Source: Imbricaverruca yamaguchii
Taxonomy: Eukaryota > Arthropoda > Thecostraca > Neoverrucidae
Reading direction: 5' to 3'
Length of the DNA: 64,000 bases
Assembly (NCBI GenBank): GCA_034440575.1
Contig: JAOTOL010001236.1
Location: forward strand, 1 to 64,000
Shown: piece after piece, positions 1 through 12,327 of the stretch
Layout of the letters: each line of letters opens with the position of its first letter
How positions within the stretch are numbered: position 1 is the first letter of the stretch
Program-made: the position numbers and the translations under genes
The notes under the pieces: generated by a model
Told to the model about the DNA's origin: nothing
What the model saw: the letters and a program-made list of their open reading frames with translations, nothing else
Databases searched by the model: none

Positions 1-304
1 CATTTATGTTTGATGAATTTAGAGAACTACTAATGATTCTTGGCGTTTCGCAAGTGACCAATGACAGTGCATTGCAAGAATCGGCTTCAAAGCAGATCAT
101 ATTTAAAATAAACATGGGGGCGCTCAGGGTTGGGAAACTCTCCATTCTCCCCATTGAGGCGGCCATGTGTGCTTTGCGTAACATCCCGTGGAGGGCGCCT
201 GCTAAAGTGACATGCCCTGTGTAATGCCACCGTTTAGCCTGGAACCCCATTGGGTGAGCCCCCATCCGATGTGAGTTTTCCAATTTCCTTCATGTATTCT
301 GTCC
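1..304. other. No gene seen
   Basis: No exon-like or repeat structure recognised. The short open frames here lack any family resemblance. Confidence 0.4.
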
Positions 305-1313
305 TTAACCCGCGCACGTCCGGGGGGGGCGGATATCTGCCCCCTCCGGGTTTTCCTCATTTGCCGCCAAACTAATAGGGTTAGCAAGGGCAAACCTCGC
401 ACAGCTATTGACATTGGTCTTTTCCGCATATCCTCATACATTTTTATCCCTGAGTCATCTCAGGTCGGGTCACCAGGTCAAGCGAAGTGACCCAGCTACA
501 CTCGGAGTTCTAGGTGGCATAACTTCCACAATAATTGGGCGATTGATTTCAAACTTATAATATGTCATCATCTCATCAGGGACCAAAATATGTATATCGG
601 GTTTTTTCGTAGTATTGACCTTAGGTCAGGTCGCTGCCATGGCTTCCCAATTTAAGGCTATGGTAAAATATACAAATGTTTCCCTAGTTACATTTGCCGC
701 TCGGAATGATCTCACAACGGTTCTGGCATGTAGATGGAAGCTACGCTCAATGTTACCGCGGACATTTTTGTTCGGTGACCTCACCAAGGTCTCTGAGGTC
801 ACCTGAGATCACCACACATTTCTGCGCATTACGTCGCACTGCATTGAACTAGAAGGCTGAAATTACCGTTATTGTGCTTGTATCGTCAAAACGTGTCGAT
901 TGATACCTTACATGACCTCCGTAGGTCTTGACCTGAGGTCATGATTTCATGACACTTTACCTAAGTTTCGGTTAAACTGACCTTAAATTACACCGCCTAT
1001 CGTCGGTAGCGCATTTCAAGGACTGTCGAATAGCGTTCGCCATTTGTTTCTATCTGTTACAGGTCCTGAGATATGTGTCGATATCCGAGTCCCCACCTGA
1101 TCTGGTCAAATTTGACCTAAGATGGCTCAGTGACCTGAATATTGACCTGAGCGAAAAAATGACCGAAGTACTTTCGATAGAACCCGTCACCAGCTATCCA
1201 ACGCCGTTTTCCGTTTGTCGCTAGCTATCATACTTCCAGAGATCTTAGGGGGGCAGACATCTGCCCCCCAGACATGCGAAGTTGGCGCGGACCACCGGAC
1301 GTGCGAGTGTTAA
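305..1313. mobile_element. TTAA-flanked MITE, piggyBac-like, copy 1
   Basis: Seen: the segment is bounded by TTAA on both sides. Its ends are inverted repeats: left TTAACCCGCGCACGTCCGG, right (reverse complement) TTAACACTCGCACGTCCGG. Inside each end is a G-run/C-run hairpin around GGCAGACATCTGCC. A second copy at 58,096-59,452 aligns along the whole length. There is no transposase frame, so it is non-autonomous. Known: piggyBac-superfamily elements duplicate TTAA and often begin CCC. Inferred: piggyBac-type MITE of about 1 kb. The interior is dense in AGGTCA/TGACCT half-sites, for example around 611-625, 775-805, 910-950 and 1,105-1,155. Confidence 0.75.
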
Positions 1314-4300
1314 GGTTGCAGGGCCAGAAAAAAATAAGTGCTAACAAGTAGGATTGCTTATTAGGAGTTACAGGAGGTGCTCTTCTAGTTGTTGCAAGTC
1401 CTGCGAATCAATTTATCACATAATTCGCTTTGAGTTCCTTTCTATGGATGAGGAGAAGCAGAACCGCCTTCGTAGGTTGCGCACTGAGATACAATGAATC
1501 GAACCTGAAGAATGTGCCTTTGTTTTGTGGATCCCAGTATGGGGGAGCTCGTCCTGATCTGCATGATATCTCGCAAATATAATTATGGCTGTGCCACATT
1601 GAATGGAATTATGGAAGAAATCTGCTTCCTTGTATAAGAGGTGTCTTGTAGCTGTTTAGAATGCTTGATGAGTAAAATATACGCCGATAGGCAGATGCCC
1701 TGAGAACAAATAAACTACTTTTCTAGTAAAAAGACGCGCTGATAAAATCTTTACCTTTCTTTCAAATCGGTAGCTGATGGGAAAGGAAATTACATGCTGC
1801 ACTACAAACACGCTCGCCAAAGGCTTAAGCTCGTAAGAATTTGCAAGCGGGTCAGTTCACTTGTTTACTGAAATGAATGTATTCTTCACATTATGGGCTG
1901 AATTAAAATACCATATCGACAGACTGCAGCTTTGGGCAATGGCTAATGTGGAAAAGATTGCGCATACACAGCGCGTTGTTACCTACAAATATAAATGTGG
2001 GCATGCCTCACAACCCAGGATAAGGCCATGATTTACTATTTTGTTTGGCGGCAAACTATCGGCAAAGTGTCTTCATGGATAAGATGCCCTGCTTGAAGTA
2101 ACCACAAACAATGAGGATGCAATGCTCTAATACATATTTATGTGCACATTGCCACATAAAACTACATCCTTCAGATGATTTCTACTTCAATTTGAAGATA
2201 ATTTCCTTCCAGATAATTAGCTGTTTTCGATGGAGGAGCATGACATCCCCCCCAGCCTTGATCACCAATGATGATGGTTTCTGCCTCGACTTCCACCCCG
2301 ACCCTAGCCACAAAGGGTGCAATGCCTTTGCCTTATTTTCGCTTTCATACAAACAACTTCGACTTCGCAGCTTTTATATTCTTGGCTTTGGCTTTGGCTT
2401 TAGTTCCGATCTTTTGGAATCAACCCTTCTCAGTATTTAACTAACGTTTTCAACTGTTGGCTCTTAGCCTCTTTTTGGTTTGATCTTTGAAGGCATGGAA
2501 GTAGCACCATCTAGGTTGGCTTTAGCTGTTCAGCTTCAGATGCAGTCTTGGCTTCATCCATCGTACTGTGGTTTCTGCTTTGATGAGGTCATTGACCTGG
2601 CTTCATCTCCATGCCTAGCTCTGATCAATAAATCCACCCACACAAAACATTCTGGGGTAAATTGGATAATTGGCTCATCTTTTCACTTTATCTAACTATA
2701 TTCGCAGGTTTTCGTCACTAATATTTCATTGATGCAACACCTCAATCACATGTAGAGCCAGAGGCGGATCCGAAAGCCAAGCTTGGGGCTAAATTCAAAA
2801 ACGCTCCTCCAGTTTCGAAACAGCCATCGGATTTTAACCGGAAACAGTCGTCGGATCTGCTTAGACAATACTTATGTCATTAAATGTTCTCAGACTTGAA
2901 GAATATGATATATTACTGACTGCGTTAGCTAGACAAAATCAGCCTCCTTGGACGAGGAACATGGCCCCCTGCCCGTCCTTGGATCCGCCAGTTTGCCGAT
3001 AATTTTTTCAAGTGTCCTCAGATAAATTGACTAAATTTTGGCAGATACGATCAATTATCCAAGAGTTTAAGAGGATGCAATCTAAACATTGATATTACAT
3101 TTGGTTAGTTCATGGTACATTTCATAAACCCTCAACGGGGTCTGAGGAAATATCTGATGTAGTGCGAAAAAGAAGTGCTTGACGAGTAGGTTTAAGTGCC
3201 AGGATGTCAACATGAGGTAAAACCAATACCGTATAAGCAGGATAGGTATAGGACCCGAATAGACAGTGATCCTGCTTCATTAGAAGTCAGTTTTCTGATG
3301 TGTTGCACCAACCTAGAAACATTCCGGAGGTAAACTACTTCCACGATTGACCGTCATCCATAATGAAATGGGGGGCAACATTTACGAGAACAGTTGGTAC
3401 TACTTATACATGCGTCTTCAGGAGGCCTTTGCATTCATTCCTACTGCACTTTTGTCTGGTCTATATTTCCTCCCAGCACTTAAAGCGACTTGCAGAACAT
3501 CCATTTCTCCTACAGCAGCACTCATTTCCTCAGCTCCCTATTGAAGGTGCATTGCAAATGCTGTAAGCTGATGTAACCCAACCTACACCTATGTGTAAAT
3601 TATCAAGCTAACCTGATCCTATTGATAATTGACCCGATTGTGCCAAACGAATGGTGATGGTGTGAAACGTGCAAATGGGATGGTGATTATGATGAAATGG
3701 ATAGTTCCTCACAAAGATGATTGATAGTTCATCACAATTGATGCGATCAGCTATCTGCTGGTGCATGCTAAGTTAGTTTGCAGCACTTTCTGTATGCACG
3801 GACAATGGTCCGAGGAAATAAGCGTGCCGCATTAGAGTAAATCATTCCTTAGCATGTGTGTTTAAATGCTTGTTGGCAACCCAGGTTGCAATGTAAGTTG
3901 ATATCTAATTGGGAACCAGTCAAGGGAAAACTAGTCAGGTTCTGGCTGTCTACTTTGAAACTGTCAAGTCTTGCCCGCTTACATCCCAGTGAAATGGAAG
4001 CCTGAGAATAGAACACTAGAAAGAAGGGTCTGGCTGGGTTCTGGATAGATGTACGCAAGTGCTTCACTAAATACCATTTGAATTATATGATATGATATGC
4101 ATGATAACACTTTTACAAACCCTTGTTTCCTTCTCAGACCCATATTCAACACTCTTCGGCACCTACATACCTGTCTGAAAATTTACGCTTATTCCCCCAG
4201 CATATTTCCCAACCAATGAGTCATGCACATCCTTCTCTATACGCAGGCACGTTTTAACAAAACAAAACATTCAGGGGCAAATTCCAAAATTTCCCTCGGG

Positions 4301-5220
4301 AGGGACACATTTGGTCGGAGGGGCGCTTCGGCAGAAGAATTCGTAAAGCGAAAGGTGTGGAGTATACCCGAGCACACTGAAGGGGGTGCTTTTTCGTCTC
4401 AAGTGGCGCCTTTTCCTCTTAGAGGCGTCTATCCCTCGTAGTCCTGGCCGTATGAAAAATAAATCGAGCGGCAGGGAGAGGAGTGCACTCGAGCCTTCTG
4501 ACCAATCCAGCCAAAAGTGGCACATTTCACATTTTCATGGAGAGGGACATATGTCCCTATGTTTATTCCCTATATCTTTGTTTTCTTCCTTTTTTAACGG
4601 GAGTCCCATTTATTACGCAGACATGACATTGTATGAATCAATTTGTGCTGCAAACATATGAAGATCTCGTGTCAACATGTTTGGTCATGAACCTATGACA
4701 TAAGAGGGAACATGTCTGGCCCTTTTTCGGAATAATCGCGAATTGACGACGACTTATATCACTAATTACCCCTACATCACCAGGGATACGTGTGATAGGA
4801 CAATTGACAAGTCAGCTAAACCTCTATATAGGACATTGACCTGCTCTCTAAGTTTCCCAGGTTCATAACCTAACTCGACGTCAGATAACCCTTCTCGCAT
4901 TAAGGGTACTATGGGGTTGAATTAAACTCTACCCCGAATGTGACGCCTTGTGCTACCCAGGATAAATTAATGCATTATATTATAACAGAGTTCAAATTAC
5001 ATTTTCGGGCACTATTTCAGAAACCCATAAAACGAGCGCAACACTTTGTCCTCATCGGACAACTTACCTACGAGTCTAAGCGCAACACGTCGCCATGGCT
5101 AGTATTCAAAGATTCAAAGATTCAAAGATGCTGAGGAACACTGATGGACAGAATCTTTCACGGACCGGTCAATATGTGAACGAATCACACATCTGTTACG
5201 GCCTTCACACAGGCAAGTTA
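1314..5220. other. Intergenic, no gene recognised
   Basis: AT-rich, low-complexity-poor sequence. Minor features are a (GGCTTT)-like run near 2,385-2,402 and a threefold gattcaaa at 5,103-5,127. No open frame above about 110 codons and none resembling a known protein. No splice-bounded conserved block was found by eye. Confidence 0.4.
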
Positions 5221-5224
5221 CTTC

Positions 5225-5645
5225 GGACTTCAGGTCATATCTCGGACACCCCAACCGGACTTCAGGTCCATCGGGACACCCCAACCGGACTCAGGTACAC
5301 CCAAACCTGACGCCAGGTCACTCCGGACACACCCCATCCGACGCCAGGTCCTCGAGACACCCCACCGGACTTAGGTCCCGCCCCCCTGCGCCGGTCCTCC
5401 GACACCCCCACCGGACAGGTCCTCGACACACCCCGCGCCAGGTCACATCGGGACACCCCAACCGGACTTCAGGTCACATCTAGACACCAATCCGGACGCC
5501 AGGTCACATCGGGACACCCCAACCGGACTTCAGGTCACATCCAGACACCAATCCGGACGCCAGGTCACATCGGGACACCCCAACCGGACTTCAGGTCATA
5601 TCCAGACACCCACATCCGGACGCCAGGTCACATCCAGCCGGCCGG
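5225..5645. repeat. Degenerate ~30/60-bp tandem repeat
   Basis: Repeated phrases such as gacaccccaaccggactt followed by caggtcacat recur with roughly 30-bp half-period and 60-bp full period. The array starts diverged at the left and is more regular to the right. It lies directly downstream of the 3' end of the minus-strand Mab-21-like gene and is rich in AGGTCA words. Confidence 0.75.
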
Positions 5646-5873
5646 TCCGGGGCTTCAGTCACATTGTTTGGTATGTGCTACCTATTGCACTTGCACAAAC
5701 TAAAGACGCGCCCATTGGCAGCCGACGGCAGACCCGCGCTGCCCCCAAGCTATCGACCCGTCAGCACTGGAGTGCGTACGACGCACTTCGAGTCACCCCT
5801 CAACGTCACATTCTGCACCGATGGTAATAGTCACAATTATAGTCTCGGTCGGCACATGCGCTCCGGTGCAACC

Positions 5874-8064
5874 TCAGGCAAGGTGGTGACGGGAGAACTG
5901 CCACAGCCGCCAGGGGTCACGCGAGTACGACTTGAACATTGTCTCTGTCTCCGGCTCGGACCAGTATCGGAGAACGTTCGTCTGCCATCGCCGGGCGATG
6001 CGGTGAGCAGTCGGCTGGCCCAGATGTAGTGTGGCCTGTAAATGAGCGGTCATCTCAGTCAGTGTTCGCTTCATTTCCCTGTCCTTGTACTGTTGGAACG
6101 ACGGTACTTGCGGTGGGTCCCAGAACAACCCTGGCTTGGATATGGTGAGGCGGACGCGCCAACCAGGGACGCTCTCGTCCAGGGCCCGCACCAGCAGCGA
6201 CTGGTTGGTCACCAGCTGGGCGAGGCCGCGCGGGGTGTTCAGCTCCGCCGACAGACCGGACGGCCGCTCCGACGGTGGCCGAGCGAGCTGTCTGTCCCAC
6301 CAGGCGAACACGGCCGGTGCGTCCTTGAGCATCTCTCGGATGTCGTCCGGCGTGAGCAGCTCCATCAGAGGCGCCACGTCCCAGGTGAAGCCGCCCCCAG
6401 GGCACGGCGTCAGACGTGCCCGGCCGGCCACATCGTCCGGCGTGAGCAGCTCCATCAGAGGCGCCACGTCCCAGGTGAAGCCGCCCCCAGGGCACGGCGT
6501 CAGACGTGCCCGGCCGGCCACATCGTCCGGCGTGAGCAGCTCCATCAGAGGCGCCACGTCCCAGGTGAAGCCGCCCCCAGGGCACGGCGTCAGGCGTGCC
6601 CTGGGGGCCACATCGTCCGGTGCCACGGTCATCAATTGTAACAGCCTTCCCTTCAAGCTGATCAGTGGATGCAGGATGGAACTGCTGAGCTGAAACATCT
6701 CCTTGGTAGTCAAGATGCGCAGCATCGTTGGAAGAATGTAGTTTACAAGTGGTACAAGATCGTTACACTCGATTTTAAAACATATTACGGAGTGCACGAT
6801 CAGCACCCGAGCCATGTATACGCGCAGTTGGTGCTCAGACAGCTGCACAGACGGAGACGACAGCACCAACTTGGCCATAAGATCATGCATTCTCCTCTGC
6901 AGTATATCGCGCATAGCCAGCCGGGTCAAATCTGCCTGAAGGACACCGATTGTCTGCTGCATTGCTTTTAAGTCCGCTGACGTGGCCTGCCGAAGCAGGT
7001 TGATATCCTCACGGAAGAAAGACGGCAGCCTGCGAGTGGTGACGGCTGCCTGGAGGTAGTTGAGGATGCGTCGCGCACATTGTGTGGCACCGCCCCATCT
7101 GCCGCGCGGTGTTTGCTGGCAAATCCAGAACAGAGAGGTCTTGATGAAGTAGGACTTGACCATTCGTCCACTCGCTCCCAGTTGAATCTTCGCGCGTTTG
7201 AGAAGAACAATCGCATGTTTCTGATCGAATGGTAGATGCCGGGCGACAACCAACTCCGCCCTGGAGAAAGACAGCCGCCACTCGGTCTCCTCCGTGACAC
7301 TGCCCTTGTATCCTGTTGGAACTAGGTGCATGCCGTACCGCCAGATGTCCTCGCGGGCGGCAACCGGCAGCCAACCCAGCGACGTGGTCTTCGCGAAACT
7401 CTCACGGGACTGTTGCCATGGGACAAGCCACCATGTCCACCTCCCCATTCGTGCCTAAATCAACCGTGACCGCTGGTCCGGTTAGCTCGATGGAGATGAC
7501 TCCTGAATCGGTGACACGAAAGAAGTCGGCCATGAGTCGACGGACTGCTGCCGCCGAGAACGGCAGCAAATGGCCGTGGTCGCAGCCCGGCCGCCGCGCC
7601 TGCAGCACCTGGACAAAGCCGGGGTTCTCCGTGGTTGTCAGCTTGAGCGCCGGAACCGACGGGGAGCTGCCCATCTCGTGAGGAGCGTCCAGCATCCAGC
7701 TGACAGGGCCCAACTCGAGCATCACATCGATGTCGGACATGAGCCGAGGACAATCGGACCACCGGGTCCTTGTGAACCCCTCGGCGCTACTGCCCGTCGT
7801 TGAGCAGTTCTGCACAGACAGACTGCCGAACGGCGAGCACTCGCACTCGGCGGCGTCCGCCTGCAACGCCGCCAGCAACGGCGTCCCTACCAACATGGCA
7901 CGCATCGTCGCACTGTCTCTTGTGGCATTTGATGCGAATTGAAAATATCCATTAAACATGGGCATCCACGGGATCATTACCTCGCTGCGGTCAATGAACA
8001 AGTCTGTGTGCTGTCCGCAGCGCCGCAGCATCACGCTGACGCGTGTGTCCACGTCTGGACCCAT
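5874..8064 (-). CDS. Mab-21/cGAS-like nucleotidyltransferase, one frame break
   Basis: Likely a member of the Mab-21 superfamily, which includes cGAS and animal cGAS-like receptors that make cyclic dinucleotides on sensing nucleic acid. The N-terminal part (ATG at 8,064 to about 7,402) has the nucleotidyltransferase signature GSSAEGF followed by SDIDVMLEL (acidic pair), and a third acidic site in EVDMVAC. The C-terminal helical part (about 7,440 to 6,950) shows WRLSFSRAE, KSYFIKTSLFWICQQ and LPSFFREDINLL, all typical of the Mab-21 domain. The two halves are in different frames. The switch falls near 7,402-7,440, just after VDMVAC, so there is a one-base indel, an error, or a short intron. A tail of about 370 residues, longer than usual for the family, contains three 30-residue repeats and ends at 5,874. 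The start codon is the first ATG in frame; an AG|GTAATG donor-like site lies just after it. The three acidic residues look retained, so catalysis is possible if the frame is real. Substrate and ligand cannot be read from the sequence. Confidence 0.78.
6343..6620 (-). repeat. In-frame 90-bp triplication in Mab-21-like gene
   Basis: Three near-identical 90-bp units begin at 6,343, 6,433 and 6,523, with a partial fourth at 6,613. Each encodes 30 residues, including MELLTPDDVAG and CPGGGFTWDVAPL. The period is a multiple of three, so the reading frame survives. Near-identity implies a recent event. Confidence 0.93.
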
Positions 8065-9329
8065 CCGGCGTCCGTGCGATCTGCTGCTGAACTACTGAAC
8101 ACGACACCGACCAATGCAGTCTGGTCGCTAGCGCCGAATCACACCGGTCGAAGCCGCAGCACTCGCGCTCCAACACCAAATCATGCCGGCACGCCCAGAC
8201 CAGTTCGAGGTCATAGATCCACGCAGGTGCGGCTACCTCTCCTGGCCAGCGATCACAGCCTCGTCTGCGGGACTCGCTGTCCGACTGCGCGGCAGTCGGG
8301 CCAGGGGTTGCTCTGCAACAACATCCTGTCGCGATATGACTGTCCGCCGGCCAACTCTGCCGGCGCACGATAGCACATCGTGTCGCAGCGGCGAGCGTGT
8401 TGCAGCAACGCGACACTCCGATCGCGCCATTCCATGCAAGGGTGAGATGCGACAATTTCAGAGAAGGTTGAAGTTGAATTTCAAGTCAATACGCTTGGGC
8501 GCTAAATGACGTGGCAATCGGCGCGCCCTTGAGCCCAAATAATCAATCAATCAATCAAATGAACACGCTATGTTGAGATTTTATGGGCGCTGTATGACCA
8601 ATACAGTCAATGCGGCTGCAAGAGCAAATAGCCAACCAACCAACCAAGAAATTTTTCACACACTTTTCCCTCCATAAAGCTAACAAATGGGTTAGGCTTG
8701 ATTAGGTTAGGTTAGTTTAGGTTTTTTAAGTTGGAAAATTAGTAAATTTTTCCAATAAGAAATGCATTTGCACAGATAATAAATAGTCCCATGATCTTAG
8801 TCACCCTCATGGACATGGTATTCTGAACAAACAAAATAATTATCCTAAAATCAATCACCACATACTGCAAATTTAGCAATCATTTTTATTCAAGGGCATT
8901 TCAGGTTAGATTAGATTGGAGTAGGATTTCTTAATTCTGAAAATTTTTAGAAAAGTAAATGCGTTAACTTTTCCAATTTTATTTTTGGGATTTCGTTTTT
9001 CTCCAAAGGAGGTTAGGATACGATTAGGTTAGGCTAGGTTATGTTAGGTTATGATGCATTTTTTATATTTTTATATTATTCTTTTCATGCTATGATACTT
9101 AATCCAAAGCTGTTTTTTTAGTGTTATTTGTGGCTCACAACCTAAAAAGCAGGCATTTACACAGAAAGTGAGTAGTATCATCTTAGTTACCTTCATAAGC
9201 ATTGCATTGGGACGGGAAATTCCAAGAATTCATCAAACCCCTTGAAGCATGAATTTGCCACCAAACCCAACTCATTTGTTTGCTGTATGGAGGAAAGTGT
9301 GCGTATACAAAACGTGTCTTGTTACCACC
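8065..9329. other. 5' flank of Mab-21-like gene; TTAGG-like tracts
   Basis: 8,065-8,450 is GC-rich and open in several frames, possibly a 5' exon or UTR; no domain seen. (AATC)4 lies near 8,541-8,557 and (CCAA)n near 8,633-8,646. Degenerate TTAGG/TTAGGTT words cluster at 8,690-8,730 and 9,010-9,050, resembling decayed arthropod telomeric repeat. Confidence 0.45.
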
Positions 9330-10172
9330 TTAACCAGCGCCGTCTCTCCGTTGAGATCCTCACACCCCGTCTCTGGGTGGTGGGGGGGGGGGCTGTTAGT
9401 AAACCCCTCTAAAATCCAAACTAAGCATCGCACGAAAACGAAAGAGGTGTCATCGGAAAGCGCTCGACGAGTAGGATCCGGATCCACCCCCAAAACAATC
9501 CCTCCCAAAGTGGCGTCACCAGGGGTGCTAGATTTTCACGACTGTTCTCGACTTACATTATGTTTTTGGCTCTGGGGAGTTCATTTTGGGAAGTATATTT
9601 TTTTTTACTTATTTGGAATGAGGAAAGGGCAGCGAAACCGACCAGGGTCATGCATTTTTCTTTGGCCCCACAAAATAAAACAAAAAGAGACTATTTCAAA
9701 AGTTTAATTTTCAAGTTGTCTTTTATATTCCTGTTCCAATGGGTAAAGCAGACCGAGAAACGTTGTTGGAAGTCAACTTTCCCTAATGAAAAATGCTTAT
9801 TTTAGACAGAATCTTCTATTTGAACTGCAATTGGCAAATATGCTAAATTTATATGTAGTTAAAAACGAGAAAAAAAGAGAAAAATTCCACTCGTACGTTT
9901 TGTTGCATCCCTAAAGATAAGCAAACGCTGAAAGTTTCATTAAATTATCTGTATCCGTTAAAGCGTGACAACTGGTTGAACGTTTTTGGAGGTGACCTCA
10001 CTTGACTTTGACTAACTCGTTGACCCTAGATGACCTGACTTCAAAATTTTGAAACAGCATGCCAAATTGCTGTGGGACAAGGCGTCCCAAATTTTGGTGC
10101 GCTACCGCGCGCCGTTCGTCTACTATCCGCGACAAACCTGAGGGGGGCGGTTCAAGAGACGGGACGGGTTAA
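9330..10172. mobile_element. Candidate second TTAA MITE
   Basis: TTAA occurs at both 9,330 and 10,169. Reading inward, the left end is TTAACCAGCGCCGTCTC and the reverse complement of the right end is TTAACCCGTCCCGTCTC, 14 of 17 matching. No transposase is seen. The end sequence differs from the 305-1,313 family, so this would be another piggyBac-type group. No second copy is in the window, so the call rests on the ends only. Confidence 0.45.
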
Positions 10173-10286
10173 AGCAGAATAATACTGAAATATGGTGGGT
10201 AGGTACGGTCATGAACATCTATCTCAATGTGCCGTCTTTCCAGCATACTTGGGCGATTGGTGCCATACAACACAGACTGCGATCAC

Positions 10287-10411
10287 CTGACCGTGGGGTT
10301 GGCATCTGCGAGCAAAACACCTGCTCTTGTCCACATGGTCTTTCTCCCACAAAGTTGACCACTTGCGGTAAGAACAGGCAGCTGCACTGCATAAACACGG
10401 CCTGTACCGGT
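10287..10411 (+). CDS. Candidate cysteine-rich exon
   Basis: One frame reads GICEQNTCSCPHG, then further cysteines in TTCGKN, LHCINT and ACTGKR, a spacing like small EGF-type secreted modules. It can end at a donor-like CCG|GTAAGA at 10,412; an upstream acceptor could be CACAG near 10,273. No second exon has been joined to it. The boundaries and the family are uncertain. Confidence 0.28.
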
Positions 10412-10485
10412 AAGAGGCGGTCTGTGTTACCGCAGAATAGCCTGGAGATTGACGGCTTTATATCTGCATGTAGGATTACGTGTGG

Positions 10486-10565
10486 TGGTGGTCGCTGCTG
10501 TTGCTGCTGTTGTCGGTGTTGCTGCCTTTGCTGCTGTTTCTGCAGTTGTTGCTGTTGTTGCAGCT
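10486..10565. repeat. Imperfect (CTG/TTG)n tract
   Basis: Trinucleotide-rich run of gctgctgttgctgctgttg type with interruptions. It reads as poly-Cys/Leu/Val in different frames, so no translation is credited. Confidence 0.8.
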
Positions 10566-10781
10566 GATGCTCTTGGTGGTGATAATTGTAGTAATACCCG
10601 TGTTGCTCTTAGGATAATCATAATGATATTGACCGTACTGCTGTTTCTACTGTTTATAATATTAGTGAGAATAATTGTTATATGAGTGATGACTATGTAG
10701 ATTTCTGACGATAAAGGATGATGTTGGTGCTTCATTGCTTGACTGTTCCGTTGCTCTAATTGTCGTTGACAGCACTAATGT

Positions 10782-10857
10782 AGATAATGTAGATAATGTA
10801 GATAATGTAGATAATGTAGATAATGTAGATAATGTAAAAAATAAAAAAAAAAAAAAA
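10782..10857. repeat. 9-bp array and oligo(A)
   Basis: Six or so copies of aatgtagat, followed by an A-rich stretch ending near 10,857. The A-run after the array could mark the tail of an old retroposed copy, but no body is recognised. Confidence 0.8.
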
Positions 10858-11483
10858 AGTCCGCAAGATCGTTGATTGGCTGGCAGGCTGGCCGGGTGAA
10901 GGATCGTGTTGAACCACTTTTTGTTCATCCGTGTTCGTGTAATCAAGGTATGTGGTGCTTCGTGACATTGCAGGTAACCCTAAAAAGCTATGGAATCTAC
11001 AGCGTTGATGGCAAGGTCCGGATGACGCTTCATGGGTCGATACGGTATCTGAGTGGTTTGCAGTGATCAGGTGGATCACCGCAAGCCACTCAGACGACTT
11101 GCTCATCGGGGCATTGGATAGTTTTGTTAGACACCCGGGGACGTGATCGAACCCGCATCCCTATGGTGCTGTTTTCCACATTGCCGCACAGGAACTCTTC
11201 TTACATATCCCGTGCATTTGTCGCTCTTGACTGCGGACTAGCGGCAAATGGTCGACTTGTCTCATGGCAAGCAATGTCGAATGTGGCGTCCTGCGACCTC
11301 AGCCCATTGCAGGTCACCGTGAACAGGACGTGAGTCATGCTCCGCTGAGTGTGCGGATGTTGGGCCAGTGGTATCCGATGATACAGCTGTTGACCGGATC
11401 CATTAGCCTTCGAACTCTCCTCCACCACGCACTTTGTTCTCCCAGCTGGACTGATGCTGCTACAGCACCAGTTGTTGTTTCAG

Positions 11484-11756
11484 TGAGACAAGCAAGTACG
11501 CCCGGAGAACCGACCGCCAGCACATCGACAATCGTTGCAACTACAGCAGCATCAGCTATTGCAGCAACAACAGAGGCAACAGCAATCACCAATGTACTAA
11601 TAGCAGCAACATCAACCCCCACTGTACCAACAGTAGCAACATCAACTACCATAACAACAACAACAACAACAACATCGACAACACGGACCACCACAGGAAT
11701 AACGACAACACTTGCGACCACGGAACAGGACCCCGGAGTATACGATCCTCCATCAG
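11484..11756 (+). CDS. Candidate Thr-rich mucin-like exon
   Basis: A 273-bp open block is framed by a good acceptor (ttgttgtttcag before 11,484) and donor (CAG|GTATGC at 11,757). The frame is dominated by Thr, Ala and Ser, including TTTTTTTSTTRTTTG, and ends in EQDPGVYDPPS. Such stretches are typical of O-glycosylated linkers between domains of secreted or surface proteins. The codon mix (aca, acc, act) is varied rather than a pure repeat, which favours real coding. Partner exons are not identified; the cysteine-rich candidate at 10,287 is on the same strand. Confidence 0.42.
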
Positions 11757-12270
11757 GTATGCACGCACGATATAGTCTATAGCACACCTTTGGTTTCTCT
11801 CGCAATATTTTGGCCCGTCGATTCGCACTTCTTTACGTCCTTTGACTTTCTTAGAAAAGCGTCAAACCTATCCCACATCTCAGGAGGGATTGGTCTATTT
11901 CGATCTGCCAAAAAAACAGGTGATTGATTATGGTTTCGTATTATGTCTCAGAGTGACTCCGAATCGACTCCAGGAAGGTTTCTGTGAAAGGGGAAGGAAA
12001 TCCACTTTTATCTTTTGTTGGCTAATACAGGGGCAGCTTTAGCGCACCGTTGCTCGGTGCGTAAGGTACTTGTCGCTATTTTCTGCTTAGCATCGGTGGT
12101 TATGTTTTCTGATGCACCGGGGCTTTGGGACGTATGCGATAGAGGCTTCTGAGGGTGTTGAAATGCTCCTCTTACCTTGAGGTGTGTGAACTTATCTTAT
12201 TATATTACTACTATTACTATTATTGTCATTGTCATAACTTAATTATTATTACTAGTATTATTATATACTG

Positions 12271-12327
<57 letters not shown>

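Noticed and set aside
8065..8455. Additional exon of the Mab-21-like gene or separate 154-codon protein
   Set aside because: GC-rich region open in many frames with no motif; kept only as a possible 5' UTR.
11135..11200. tRNA-derived element on minus strand (GGTTCGATCAC B-box-like)
   Set aside because: Only a B-box-like word; no A box, second copy or target duplication found.
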